From: SZUA-430 sp964647355
GTDB lineage: Bacteria; Pseudomonadota; Alphaproteobacteria; Micropepsales; Micropepsaceae
Assembly (NCBI GenBank): GCA_964647355.1
Contig: CAZYGK010000002.1
Location: 62,001-126,000, forward strand
DNA length: 64,000 nt
Direction of reading: 5' to 3'
The position numbers and the translations under genes were made by a program. This document shows, one piece after another, positions 25,029-34,209 of this stretch (position 1 is its first letter; each line of letters starts with the position of its first letter). The notes under the pieces were generated by a model. That model saw nothing but the letters and a program-made list of their open reading frames with translations. It ran no database searches and was not told the origin of the DNA.

Positions 25029-26302
25029 TGTCTCGAAAGCCAGCGGACTGGCCCAAATACATGGTAGCAAAGCGCCTGCGCGATGGCGCGCCCGCGTACT
25101 ATTGGACCAAGCCGCCGTGGGCTCGCAACGCTGTCGAGATTGAAGGCCAGACCCGGAAATGCGGTATGGTAGGGGTTCCGCTCGGCAGAGACTACGGCGA
25201 CGCCTGCATCGCCGCGCGTAGATACAATCAGCAGCTTGATGCCTGGCGCACCGGAAGGAACCCAGCGGAACTCGATTCCGCGCCGGTGATTGCCCCCATT
25301 GGAAGCGTCGACTGGTTGATCGGCAAATTTCAGACCTCGGAAAAGTATAAGAGGTGCGGTAACGCAACGCGCAGGAACTACGACGGCGGTTTGAAGCTCA
25401 TCGCCGATCATTTGCGCAAATCTGGCAGGCGCTTTGGAACCACGATGGTGACCGAGATCGAGCCGCACCATGCCGACACGTTATTTGAGAAGCTGTGTGC
25501 GGGAGGGAAAAAAGGAAGCCGCGTCACCACCGCCTCGCATGCGATCCGCGCAATACGTCGTGCTTGGAACGTCGTGGCACGAGCGCATTGCAAGATCGTA
25601 CCTGAAGCCAATCCATTTCGCAGCGTCGAGATTGGATCGAGCGGCAAGGAGACCGAGTATGCCACGCTCGAACAACTCGAAATCTTCGTCGCAAAGGCCA
25701 ATGAGCTCGCGCATCCAAGTGTCGCTCTTGCAGCCTTGGTGACTTACTACTGGCTTCAACGCGAGACCGACATCATCAGCCGAATGATGTGGACGGACTA
25801 CGAGGCGGGAAAACGGGTGCGCATCAGGCACTACAAGAATCGTGATCGCAAGAAGGGCGAGAAGGAGCACCTTGTGTGGCAACCGCTTTCTGATCCTGAG
25901 ACCGGCGAAAGCCTCTATCCGGAAATCGAGGCGCAAATCGCGATCACGCCGAAACACGGGCCTTTGATGATCATGCGCGACTGCGTCGATGGCCGTCGCA
26001 AAGGATTCGTCCCTCACCTGCCATACAGTGGCGACTATTTCGGCAAGGAATGCCGCAAAATTCTGGCAGCGGCCGAGCTTCCGGCCGGCATTACGTTCAC
26101 GTCGTTTCGACATGGCGGCATGACTGAGGGCGGCGATGCATCGGCAACGGACTCAGAGCTGCTTTCGGGCAGCGGCCACAAGACGCGTGGCGTGTTGTCG
26201 ATCTACACCAAACGCTCCAACCCTCAGGCCGTAAACTTTGCGCGCAAGCGGCTGGCATTGCGAACGAAGTTGAGAACGCAAAGGGAGCAAAAGTCGGAAT
26301 GA
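25025..26302 (+). CDS. Tyrosine integrase of the ICE
   Basis: This 425-residue integrase has a first Arg in YYWLQRETDIISRMMW, a lysine-rich beta region (RHYKNRDRKK), a box-II motif FTSFRHGGMTEGGD, then SGSGHKTRGVLSIYTKRS with the last His and the nucleophile Tyr. The canonical H of H-x-x-R is Thr here, a known variation in divergent integrases. It points toward tRNA-Arg and stops 75 bp before it, so this end of the ICE is at or near the tRNA. The word GTCGGAATGA occurs at 26293 and again at 26316 and could be an integrase arm site. Confidence 0.9.
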   Translation: MMSRKPADWPKYMVAKRLRDGAPAYYWTKPPWARNAVEIEGQTRKCGMVGVPLGRDYGDACIAARRYNQQLDAWRTGRNPAELDSAPVIAPIGSVDWLIGKFQTSEKYKRCGNATRRNYDGGLKLIADHLRKSGRRFGTTMVTEIEPHHADTLFEKLCAGGKKGSRVTTASHAIRAIRRAWNVVARAHCKIVPEANPFRSVEIGSSGKETEYATLEQLEIFVAKANELAHPSVALAALVTYYWLQRETDIISRMMWTDYEAGKRVRIRHYKNRDRKKGEKEHLVWQPLSDPETGESLYPEIEAQIAITPKHGPLMIMRDCVDGRRKGFVPHLPYSGDYFGKECRKILAAAELPAGITFTSFRHGGMTEGGDASATDSELLSGSGHKTRGVLSIYTKRSNPQAVNFARKRLALRTKLRTQREQKSE

Positions 26303-26377
26303 GCGGTATACGAATGTCGGAATGACGTTGCGTCACGAATTGATAACCGCTTGAATACAAAATTAAAATAGCATAAT

Positions 26378-26454
26378 GACCCCGTAGCTCAGCAGGATAG
26401 AGCGGCAGATTCCTAATCTGTAGGTCGGACGTTCGAATCGTCTCGGGGTCACCA
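26378..26454 (+). tRNA. tRNA-Arg (anticodon CCU)
   Basis: A full cloverleaf is visible: acceptor GACCCCG/CGGGGTC, D-arm TAGCTCAGCAGGATAGAGC, anticodon stem GCAGA/TCTGT around loop TTCCTAA (anticodon CCT), T-arm with GTTCGAATC, discriminator A and encoded CCA. It is preceded by an AT-rich segment that may be the promoter. The 3' half from 26409 is repeated at 46593-46638, marking this as the attachment gene of the right-hand island. Confidence 0.97.
26409..26454 (+). repeat. Attachment-site repeat attL (tRNA 3' half)
   Basis: This is the 46-bp end of tRNA-Arg from the anticodon loop (ATTCCTAATCTG) to the encoded CCA. It is perfectly repeated at 46593-46638, with divergence immediately outside on both sides, so the island carries the replacement 3' half that restores the tRNA. 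Confidence 0.93.
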
Positions 26455-26597
26455 CTTTTTGTCTAGCAAAAGCAGCCACTTAGTTTGGCGCCCGCGACCG
26501 TGCGCAAAGCATCGCCGCTCGCTACTAAGCCCATTGTAAGCAACGGCGGCGATAGCATCGCGAAGTTTCCTGTGTCCACCACGATGCGATGCTCCGC

Positions 26598-27239
26598 TCA
26601 CTCATAGGGGAGGTCGAAACTGCCACCCATCGCCAGGAAAGCTGTCAGCGTGTCAAGGATCGCTTGCTTCTCTTTCGGGCTCATCTTGTGGTCGTAGAAG
26701 AACTTCCCATTCAGGCGTATCGTGGAGTCCTTCGCTATCGCGCAGTCATACAGAAACTCGAAATAGACCCGTTTTGAGATTGCAACCGACGCCCACTCTT
26801 CAATTTGACCGCTCGCACCGACGTGGTGCTCCGGCTTGAGTTCAAACTCAAACTTCGCGCCGTCACAATTGCTGACGAGCGACTCGAAGAAGATCCAATC
26901 ACTATCCGAATAGACCACGTGCATTGCAGCTCCGACAGCTGGGGAACCGAAGGACGGGGGGAATTTGATGAAAGTGAGGTAGATGCCAGTCCTTCCTCTC
27001 ATGTTTGTCGGCGTCGACTTCGCTCGATAGCGCGTTAGGCCGTCAACCTTGTCCTCTACGATGCGCATTTTCGCGAGAGCGGCCTCACCCTCATCCTTGG
27101 TGGGTGCTGGTACGAGTACCCTTGCTGTTGGCTCTGGCGTCTTTTCAAAGAACTTAGGGAAGAGGGCTTTAGCATAGAGAATCGAAACAGCGCCCACGAC
27201 AGCAAGCGTTACCACAGTGTTGACGGTGCTGCGGTTCAT
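26598..27239 (-). CDS. Membrane-anchored protein of unknown function
   Basis: This 213-residue protein has one N-terminal membrane segment (TVNTVVTLAVVGAVSILYA) and a soluble remainder, probably periplasmic or exposed. The body is rich in beta-prone stretches (GRTGIYLTFIKFPP, MHVVYSDSDWIFFESL) and has two Cys (SNCDGAKF, YDCAIAKD). I do not recognise a family. Start 27239 is preceded by GGAGGAG; the frame extends two Met further upstream. It is transcribed away from the XRE gene and is the first gene after the tRNA. Confidence 0.7.
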   Translation of the reverse strand: MNRSTVNTVVTLAVVGAVSILYAKALFPKFFEKTPEPTARVLVPAPTKDEGEAALAKMRIVEDKVDGLTRYRAKSTPTNMRGRTGIYLTFIKFPPSFGSPAVGAAMHVVYSDSDWIFFESLVSNCDGAKFEFELKPEHHVGASGQIEEWASVAISKRVYFEFLYDCAIAKDSTIRLNGKFFYDHKMSPKEKQAILDTLTAFLAMGGSFDLPYE

Positions 27240-27287
27240 TCGGGTAGCTCCTCCCAAGGTCAGGCATTGGCGCTACCATAGGGCGAA

Positions 27288-27305
27288 TAGGGAATATAGT
27301 CCCTA
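27288..27305. promoter_or_regulatory. Inverted repeat, probable operator of the XRE gene
   Basis: Arms TAGGGA and TCCCTA are separated by ATATAG. The site sits in the 99-bp divergent gap, 34 bp before the XRE start, where a small repressor would bind. Nearby CATAGGGCG contains another half-like AGGG word. Confidence 0.6.
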
Positions 27306-27338
27306 GAGATTATAAGCCCGACGCGTTCCCTTGCGCGT

Positions 27339-27554
27339 GTGGTCGATTGGCGGACAATTGTGGGAACGAACGTCAGGCGCGCTCGCAGCGCGGCTGGTCT
27401 GACGCAGGAACAGGTTGCCTTGGAGGCGGAGATCGACCTAACCTACATGGGTGCGATTGAGCGTGGACGGCGCAATCCGAGCATTTTGGTTTTGGCGCGA
27501 ATTGCGGAAGCCCTGAGCGTCGAGCCAGCCGACTTGCTCAAGCGCCGCCGATGA
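27339..27554 (+). CDS. Small XRE-family regulator
   Basis: This 71-residue HTH_3 protein reads VGTNVRRARSAAGLTQEQVA, then LTYMGAIERGRRNPSILVLARIAEAL. It starts at GTG 27339. Its size and fold are like those of restriction-modification controller (C) proteins and phage repressors. It lies 300 bp from the 3' end of an MmeI-like gene on the opposite strand, so direct control of that gene is uncertain. The 18-bp inverted repeat upstream fits autoregulation. Confidence 0.87.
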   Translation: MVDWRTIVGTNVRRARSAAGLTQEQVALEAEIDLTYMGAIERGRRNPSILVLARIAEALSVEPADLLKRRR

Positions 27555-27853
27555 TCCCGGGGTGCGTCTGAGCATCGCGCCGGGTCACAAGCCCGCAGCC
27601 GGGCGCTCCGTTTCGGTGCGCTGCTGAAGGTTCACACTGTGCACAACCGGGTCCGAGCGCATAGGATTGGGCCATCATGACCACAACCGAAGCTCGACGT
27701 TGATCGCGCTATTGCTCGGCCGAGTCTCTGCGGTCGCCATCACGCTGGTCTATGAGTTCAATCGGCAGCGGGATGGGCAGAGGCTCCAGGTCAGATGTCC
27801 GGCGGTTCGCTGCCGAAACCTAGCCGTGCGCGCCAACGGAGAAGGGCGTTGCT
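27555..27853. other. 299-bp spacer without a confident gene
   Basis: A 72-codon plus-strand frame (27667-27885) exists but overlaps the end of the MmeI-like gene and has no family resemblance. I see no clear terminator or repeat. Confidence 0.45.
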
Positions 27854-30781
27854 CTAGCGCCCCACCGCCGCCCGTTCCTGATTGAGTGCAAATAGCTTCT
27901 CAATCACATCATCGTTTGAGAGATCGGCGGGCCAGCCGTAAGCAGCCGCGACGGCCGCGTCCAAGTTTCGATGCGCCTCGGCAAGCCAGCTCGGACGTTC
28001 GTTGTAAAGCGATGTGAGAGTTCTCTGGGCTAAGACCCGTGCCGCCTTGTCGTCCTTCCCCAAGATTCTGTCGGGCAATCCGTTGGCGACTTCGCGCTGC
28101 CGCACGATCAATTCAGGCGGATAGAGCCACGCATTGCGAAGTTCATTTAGGCGCTGCGCCGCCGTTTCTATGGCTGGAGCTCTCGGCAGCTTTCGCGCTT
28201 TCTCCGGTGGAACGTTGGGCGTCATTCCTTCGGGAAATGGGAAACTGGCGAACGTCGAAGTGTGGGTGTAGCGCGGTCGATCCTCAAGGTCCGAGCCCTT
28301 GCGAAGAGACCACGCCGCGTGAAAGCGACTATGCAAAATGCCGAACATCAAGTCATCCTCTCGCGGGATGACGATCAGGTTCTTGTCGGGTAACACGGGA
28401 TACGACAGCCAGACAAACACGCGGTGCTGAGCCGTCTCACCGGTGACGATGTATCGTCTCAACTTTTCGATCTGCGAACGCATCTCCGGGCGTGGCCAAT
28501 ACGGCTCCCACCAGCGTGTCCTCGCATGCTTGTCTCTGGCTTCCGCTCTAGCCTCAGGCAACGTGCGGAGATCGTCTGGATTATCCGCATCGTATCGCGC
28601 GGACTTCAGAAATTCGAAGAGAGTCTGAAAGAGCGAAGCGTCAGCTATCGACAACCCCAGAGGCAGGTCAATGAACCATACATCGCGAGAGCGGCCTGCA
28701 GCGAGGTCGTCCCCATTCCAATATGGTTTCAAGACATGCGCGTTTGGCACACCGTTGGGGTTGGTCGGCTCCTTCATCCATGCGCGCGCGACTTCGCCTG
28801 AGACGTCGAACGGTCCACTCTTCTGAATGCCCAGGAAGGCGGCTTCGTCATTGTCGTGCAGAGAACCCGCAGAAGTCATGTTCAAGCCGGTCGTCAGGTC
28901 TGCGTTGATGCTATCCACGACCTTCCCGTCGAGCATGGTTGGCAGGCCACCGTTGCGGCCAAAGCAGATGAGCGAAACGTCGACGGACGCTCCATCAACA
29001 GTCCACTGTTGCTCGCTCCAGGCGTTGAAGATTGGCGCGCTGGCGGCAATGCGGTGCAATACGGGAAGGTTTGTGTTCTTCCGGATAGAGTTGGTCGCGA
29101 CCAGGCCCGCGCGGGCAGTAGTGCCACTTTCGATCATGGCGCGCGCGTTCTCGAGCCAGTAGCAGACCAAGTCCGTAAATCCCGGCAAACGACCTTCGTA
29201 AATAGCGCGAATGCGTTCGGCGGTGCTGACCCCCAGTCGGCGCTTCATCAACTTCGCACCTAGGTAGGGCGGATTTCCAATAATGACATCGGCGTCCGGC
29301 CAACTCGAAGCCGTGCCATCGTTGTTGATGATGGCGTCGCGACATTGAATCGACTCCAGCGGCCGCAAGATCGGATCGCGCGCCGCGCTGAACCCATTGC
29401 GTCGCATCCACTGAATCTCGCCGATCCAGATGGATACTCGTGCGAGTTCTGCGGCGTACGGATTGATCTCGATGCCAAGGAGGCTTTCTGGTCCGACTGT
29501 GGGCGCAAGTGGATGCAGCCCAAGCGCCTCTGCTTCCAAGGTGACTTTTCGTTCGAGGTCCTTTAGCGTCTGAAGGGCAAGGTAGAGAAAGTTTCCCGAG
29601 CCGCAGGCTGGATCGAGGACTCGGAATCGTTTTAAGCGCTCGACGAAGGCCCGATATAGCTCGTCGGCCGCCTTTCTTGCCTTCGCCTCGTCGCGCTTTG
29701 CTGCCGTGTGAACCCGCTGTGCTTCTTTCTGCGTCTTCGGCCTTCGTCCGCGCGCCTCGTCAGCACGGCCTATAGCAACGGATATCTCGCTCTTGACTGC
29801 TTCCCACTCATGCATGAGGGGCCGATGAATCACGGGCTCGATGATCATCATGATCTTGTCGCGGTCCGTATAGTGCGCACCCAGCTGGCTGCGCTTGTCG
29901 GGGTCCAGCCCGCGCTCAAAGAGGGTTCCAAGGATTGCAGGATCGATCCCGGCCCAGTCCAGCCCGGCAGCCTTGTGGATGAGCTTGATGTCATCCGCTT
30001 CCAGGGACAGCGCCTTGTCATCGTCGAAGAGTCCGCCGTTGAACCAGTCAACGACTTCGAAGCCGACGCGCCCGCCCTTGCGCATCGCCTTGAACAAGCT
30101 CGCGGCGATCGGCTGAAACTCTGAGGGGTCTCGCTCTGCTGCCTCCAGCATCTTGGAGAATAACTTCTTCGGGAGCAGATCGACGTCTTCCGCGAACATG
30201 CAAAATACCAGGCGGTTGACGAAGTGCGCGACCTGGTGAGGATCGTGGCCACGCGCACGCAGCCGCTGTGCGAGGTCGGCAAACTTGCCCGCCGCGTCCG
30301 CTGTCAACTCGTCCCGCGTCTTCTTGGGCTTTAGGCGGTCGGGCTCGGAGAATGCCCACTTCAACAGCTGCCGCTTGTTGGTGTCACGCAGCTCGTCAAC
30401 CGTAATCTCGTGCGTTTCCGCAACCGTGTTCGTCCAGTTGGTGTGGATGCGAAAGCGATCGCGATCGGAGACAATCAGCAGCGGCGGGTTCTCAAGTGCG
30501 ACGGCGTAGCGCTGGAGTTGCACGAACGCGGCGTTGAGGTCCTTGCCGGGCTGCTTGTACTCCCAAGCAAAGCAGCCACGCTTCCACACGTCAGCCCAGC
30601 CCTGGCCGCCAGTGGTCTTCATCGCGCCTTTCTCGAACGCAAAGGTCTCCCCTGACGGGTCGGCCTCGGTCGGCGACCGCTCGCCAAGCAACTTGCAGAG
30701 GTCATTGAAGTGGCTTTGGGAGGCCGCGCGCTCGGTCAGAGGTGAGTCGCGCCAGCGCTTGATGAATACTTCAGGTGTCAT
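27854..30781 (-). CDS. MmeI-like type IIG/IIL restriction-modification enzyme
   Basis: This 975-residue single-chain protein has an N-terminal nuclease with the D-x9-E-x-K pattern in ADVWKRGCFAWEYKQ. After a helical spacer comes an adenine methyltransferase with LDPACGSGNFLYLAL (motif I) and VIIGNPPYLGAK (motif IV, NPPY). A target-recognition region and a C-terminal domain follow. This is the MmeI layout, in which one protein methylates one strand of its site and cuts at a distance. All key residues are visible, so it is probably functional. The ABC-3C genes lie upstream on the same strand with an 81-bp gap. Confidence 0.88.
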   Translation of the reverse strand: MTPEVFIKRWRDSPLTERAASQSHFNDLCKLLGERSPTEADPSGETFAFEKGAMKTTGGQGWADVWKRGCFAWEYKQPGKDLNAAFVQLQRYAVALENPPLLIVSDRDRFRIHTNWTNTVAETHEITVDELRDTNKRQLLKWAFSEPDRLKPKKTRDELTADAAGKFADLAQRLRARGHDPHQVAHFVNRLVFCMFAEDVDLLPKKLFSKMLEAAERDPSEFQPIAASLFKAMRKGGRVGFEVVDWFNGGLFDDDKALSLEADDIKLIHKAAGLDWAGIDPAILGTLFERGLDPDKRSQLGAHYTDRDKIMMIIEPVIHRPLMHEWEAVKSEISVAIGRADEARGRRPKTQKEAQRVHTAAKRDEAKARKAADELYRAFVERLKRFRVLDPACGSGNFLYLALQTLKDLERKVTLEAEALGLHPLAPTVGPESLLGIEINPYAAELARVSIWIGEIQWMRRNGFSAARDPILRPLESIQCRDAIINNDGTASSWPDADVIIGNPPYLGAKLMKRRLGVSTAERIRAIYEGRLPGFTDLVCYWLENARAMIESGTTARAGLVATNSIRKNTNLPVLHRIAASAPIFNAWSEQQWTVDGASVDVSLICFGRNGGLPTMLDGKVVDSINADLTTGLNMTSAGSLHDNDEAAFLGIQKSGPFDVSGEVARAWMKEPTNPNGVPNAHVLKPYWNGDDLAAGRSRDVWFIDLPLGLSIADASLFQTLFEFLKSARYDADNPDDLRTLPEARAEARDKHARTRWWEPYWPRPEMRSQIEKLRRYIVTGETAQHRVFVWLSYPVLPDKNLIVIPREDDLMFGILHSRFHAAWSLRKGSDLEDRPRYTHTSTFASFPFPEGMTPNVPPEKARKLPRAPAIETAAQRLNELRNAWLYPPELIVRQREVANGLPDRILGKDDKAARVLAQRTLTSLYNERPSWLAEAHRNLDAAVAAAYGWPADLSNDDVIEKLFALNQERAAVGR

Positions 30782-30862
30782 TGCTTGAAGCTACTGTAAG
30801 AGTCTGACAAACCACAAATGCTAGGCAATTTGTGAAGGGCGGCATCGCCCGAGATTCCACAA

Positions 30863-32611
30863 TCAATATCGAAAGCCCAACAAGCTGCCTGCTGGATTGG
30901 TATCGGTAAGCCGAAGGCGTACGAACTTTGAATAGTCGAAATCCGCACTGAAATCGGACACCGGCACCATGTCCGTATTCATTGTGCAAATATATTGAAA
31001 CGAGTGCGCCTCTGCCAGTTGCGCAGCCCTCTCCAGCGCGTGAGCGCGCTGACGCGGGTCAACGCCGTCGAATATCGTGCTATCGTGGACCAAGAAGTCT
31101 ACGCCAAGACTGCGTTTCCGAAGCTCGGTAACCAGCATCAAATCGTAGCAAAGTACTTTCATTTTTCCGATGCCCTCGCTAGGACCACCAGGAATCTCAA
31201 CGCTAAACTTGTAACCCGCGTCCGTGATGTCGATGACGAGCCGCCCATGCAATTTGTAGAGGGCTTCGGAATTTTCGCTGAATGTGCGAACGGCCCGAGA
31301 CCATAGAGTTCGCCTCTCCTCGTAATCAAGCTCGGCCTGTTTACGCAACTCGACGGTTGCAATTTTCAATTCGTCTCGTTTCGTCGAGATTTCGCGAAGG
31401 CGAGAGATACGCAATTTGATGTCCTCAAGCTGCTGCCTTGCTTTCGAGTGTTGTTCCTGAAGGCGTAATAGCTCATCGAGAGCGCCCTTGCCCGACAAGG
31501 CGGACAGGAGCTCAGCCCGCTCTTCGATGAGCTGTCCGATTTCGCGGTCCCGATCCAAAGTTGCCGCGTTGAGCTGCTGGATCTCAGAGCTGATGAAGCT
31601 TTTTCGATTTATGACAATCTGTTGGTGAAATGCCTTTGCCTCCGACAGAGTTCGTTTCACCTCCGTCGGAAATGCAAGGCCCGCTTCTTTGTACAACGCT
31701 TCGAGTCGGGATTCATCCGGGGTCCCCTCGGTCTTCAAGACATCCTCATAACGGGTTAGGCGACGCTGATCCACGAAATTGGCATTTGTGAGCACGTGGA
31801 TTCGTTCGGTAAGTGTGTTGGCGGCTTCCTGTATCTCTCGAAATTGCGGGTGCACCCGAAATGTCGACAAAGAATCCCGCTGAGTGTTCACCGTATCTTC
31901 GACTTGCACACGCTCGGCTTCGAGCTCGCCCAACGTGCCGAGCTCGCCTTGGATCGCGCCTGTCTTGATGGCTTCCCTAAGGGCGTCAATCGCATTCTTT
32001 TGATCCTTCAGGATTTGCCATCGGGCGGCCTTGGTCCAATCGAGCCCCAGAAAGAAGGCATTGTGTAGCTGGATGTCCCAGGTCTTTTGGTTCGGGAATT
32101 GCTTAAACGGATCGACGTAAGCCGCTGGATTGCCGCGAAGAAAATACGAGATAAGGCTCCTTGGTGATGGCTCATAACTTTGCCCCGTCTTCTCCATTGG
32201 CAGGGAAAACAGAGCCCACCCCAAGATGCGGCGCCAGTCTTTGACGTCGAGCGTCCTCATACCGCTCTTCTTGTCCGGCGTCGGTTTCAGCGGCCATTCC
32301 GAGGTGTCACCATCGACCTTGATGCCGCCGTGAGCGTCGACCGCTCGCGCCACCCGTATCTGTTTGCCGGCGATTGTAAGGTCGAGGGAGAACTCCCACC
32401 CTTGCAACGGCTCAATGCACAGGCCAGACCCTTTTTGGGCGCCGCTGCCAAGGCAGAAGTCGATGACCTCGATGAGCGTGGATTTTCCAAGCGCGTTGGT
32501 CGTGTCCTTTGCGCCCGCAGTCGCGGACCGGTCGGCAAGAATGAGGTTGAGACCAGCTCCAAATTTTACGGCACGGAAGGAGGGCTTATTGGCGCTGACA
32601 CCTTCAATCAC
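30863..32611 (-). CDS. ABC-3C system ATPase (DUF2326, SMC-like)
   Basis: This 582-residue protein has a Walker A near the N-terminus (NALGKSTLIEVIDFCLGSG), a long coiled coil (about residues 200-440) and C-terminal DUF2326 motifs with a Walker B-like LGVDFLVHDSTIFDGVD. In ABC three-component conflict systems this ATPase is thought to sense DNA or invasion and to license the effector. It starts at GTG 32611, overlapping the middle component stop (GTGA). Together with 32608-33581 it makes a complete three-gene set. Confidence 0.87.
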   Translation of the reverse strand: MIEGVSANKPSFRAVKFGAGLNLILADRSATAGAKDTTNALGKSTLIEVIDFCLGSGAQKGSGLCIEPLQGWEFSLDLTIAGKQIRVARAVDAHGGIKVDGDTSEWPLKPTPDKKSGMRTLDVKDWRRILGWALFSLPMEKTGQSYEPSPRSLISYFLRGNPAAYVDPFKQFPNQKTWDIQLHNAFFLGLDWTKAARWQILKDQKNAIDALREAIKTGAIQGELGTLGELEAERVQVEDTVNTQRDSLSTFRVHPQFREIQEAANTLTERIHVLTNANFVDQRRLTRYEDVLKTEGTPDESRLEALYKEAGLAFPTEVKRTLSEAKAFHQQIVINRKSFISSEIQQLNAATLDRDREIGQLIEERAELLSALSGKGALDELLRLQEQHSKARQQLEDIKLRISRLREISTKRDELKIATVELRKQAELDYEERRTLWSRAVRTFSENSEALYKLHGRLVIDITDAGYKFSVEIPGGPSEGIGKMKVLCYDLMLVTELRKRSLGVDFLVHDSTIFDGVDPRQRAHALERAAQLAEAHSFQYICTMNTDMVPVSDFSADFDYSKFVRLRLTDTNPAGSLLGFRY

Positions 32612-32835
32612 GATCCGGTCCTAACGAGGAGACCGTCCTCAAAAGCCAATGTCCCCAACGTGTGAAGAAACGTCGCGGCGAGAACGAAACGTTCAAACGT
32701 GCCAACATTCGGTTCTGCTCTCACACGTTCCCAGAGCCCTGAGACCGTGCGAGGCTCATCAAGGTTGCGCAGCAAGGTGGCGCCCACACCAATAAGCGCC
32801 TCATGCGAGGATATGTGTTTTGTTGGCAGAATCAT
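32608..32835 (-). CDS. ABC-3C middle component (MC6-like)
   Basis: This 75-residue protein reads MILPTKHISSHEALIGVG, then SGLWERVRAEPNVGTFERFV and LGTLAFEDGLLVR. This matches the small winged-helix-like middle component 6 of ABC-3C systems, which links the ATPase to the effector. It overlaps both neighbours by 4 bases, so the three proteins are translationally coupled. It is recognised by pattern and context rather than by any catalytic motif. Confidence 0.83.
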   Translation of the reverse strand: MILPTKHISSHEALIGVGATLLRNLDEPRTVSGLWERVRAEPNVGTFERFVLAATFLHTLGTLAFEDGLLVRTGS

Positions 32836-33581
32836 TTTTCAAACACGTCACAAATCTCAAAGAGATAGATGAGGACCGCTAAGCCGGCTGTTCGAGTAGC
32901 TTGCGTCTTTGCCCCGCGTTGGGCGAACGAACACATCAGCTCGAAGAGTTCGTCGTCTCGGTGTCCCAGGGTACGCAATCGATAGTACTCGGCAAGAAAG
33001 CCGGATTTGAGGCGGTCTGGAAAGTCGGTGTCGAGGCGCGTCTCGGCTTCGACAAATTGGGCGACAATCTTTTGACCGCTTAGGCCAGACGCAATGACAT
33101 GCCGACTTCCCGACGACAGACTGTTTTTTGCTATCTTTTCCTCGGGAGAGATCAGTTTGAAGTCGTGCTCGGGCGCGTCCGGCGCGTGGGTTGATATCCA
33201 ACCCATCGCCTTGCCCAGTTCGGGGAAACCGACCTCCGCAAAGGCCTCCTCCAAGGCCGTCATACGTGTCGCTTCATGAACCTTCTTTAGCTTAAGCAGT
33301 CTGTCAGTCGGCCATTCGTGAAGGAGCGCGAGTTTGTCGATCGTCGTGTGGCAAGTCGGGCAAAGGTAAATTAGATTGGGATAATCATTCCTCTGCTCGT
33401 CCGTCATGTTCGCGTCGTAGCGCGCCGCGCCAGGTTTCTCGCCGAAAATGTGAGCGGCTTCACCTATGACCGCCGTCGACAAACCGTCCGTGGACGCTTC
33501 GGTAAGCTCTGCCCCACAGAGGGCACAGATTCCCCCGCTGCGGTGCGCGAGAATGAGCTTCGTGGGGTAACTTGCACTCAT
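32832..33581 (-). CDS. ABC-3C effector with N-terminal HNH nuclease
   Basis: This 249-residue protein starts with an HNH-type zinc nuclease: CALCGAELTE, then GEAAHIFGEKPG, and NLIYLCPTCHTTID. The helical C-terminal half would be the ABC-3C-specific domain that contacts the middle component. The predicted action is cleavage of DNA when the ATPase is triggered. I use ATG 33581 (MSASYPTKLILAHR), which follows GAAGGG; a TTG 10 codons upstream is possible. It is the first gene of the defence operon. Confidence 0.85.
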   Translation of the reverse strand: MSASYPTKLILAHRSGGICALCGAELTEASTDGLSTAVIGEAAHIFGEKPGAARYDANMTDEQRNDYPNLIYLCPTCHTTIDKLALLHEWPTDRLLKLKKVHEATRMTALEEAFAEVGFPELGKAMGWISTHAPDAPEHDFKLISPEEKIAKNSLSSGSRHVIASGLSGQKIVAQFVEAETRLDTDFPDRLKSGFLAEYYRLRTLGHRDDELFELMCSFAQRGAKTQATRTAGLAVLIYLFEICDVFEK

Positions 33582-33771
33582 AGGAACCCTTCGATTCAAA
33601 TCACGCTGCAATGTACCTCTTTAGCGCGCAGGGATTTCAATGTGCAAATGCACGCGCACACTGCGGTGAATGCAGGATTGCCGGACCATGATCTGAGCCA
33701 TGACACGTGGCGACCGGGAGCACGCTCTTCACTTCGTGCCGACTGCGGGCCTAGAGTTGAACAATCGAAGT

Positions 33772-33987
33772 TCACCGCCAAATCGCCCATACATTTTCAC
33801 GGTGCCAGCGCTTGATGGATTCCAGTAGGATAGGCCCATCAAATCGGCAGACTTGGCCGGTGTCTATGTCTGCTTGAACTGCTGCGATAAAGGCATCCAA
33901 CGATCCGTAAGCTTTTTCCACAGGTGAGCGGGGAGCATGGGTTTGCTCTAAGCGACGGACCCGACGCGCTAGACCACGGGCGTGCAT
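33772..33987 (-). CDS. Small hypothetical protein of the satellite core
   Basis: This 71-residue protein has an Arg-rich N-terminus (MHARGLARRVRRLEQ) and reads KAYGSLDAFIAAVQADIDTG further on. I recognise no family. It starts 3 bp after the stop of the preceding gene in a row of four minus-strand genes (35047 to 33772) with overlaps or tiny gaps, which supports it being coding. Confidence 0.6.
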   Translation of the reverse strand: MHARGLARRVRRLEQTHAPRSPVEKAYGSLDAFIAAVQADIDTGQVCRFDGPILLESIKRWHRENVWAIWR

Positions 33988-33990
33988 AGA

Positions 33991-34209
33991 TCAATCTCTC
34001 GCCTTCATGGCTTCCGCGATTTGGAACTCGCTGAGACCCTTACTGCGGAAATAAGCGCGAAGCATCTGTGTGCGTTCTTCGGCGGAAATGGGCTGTGCTC
34101 GTTCGAACTCAGGATCGTTTGCGGGCTTTGGCGGTGCCGTTCCGGATTCGGCGTGCCGATAGGTTCGGATGAAAAGCGGTCTTGGGCGCCACGTGCCTGG
34201 TGCGGTCAT
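33991..34209 (-). CDS. Small hypothetical protein of the satellite core
   Basis: This 72-residue protein ends in a likely helical segment (SAEERTQMLRAYFRSKGLSE, FQIAEAMKARD). The start overlaps the stop of the 34206-34628 gene by 4 bases. No family is recognised. Overlapping starts in this row suggest a single transcript in phage-like style. Confidence 0.62.
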   Translation of the reverse strand: MTAPGTWRPRPLFIRTYRHAESGTAPPKPANDPEFERAQPISAEERTQMLRAYFRSKGLSEFQIAEAMKARD

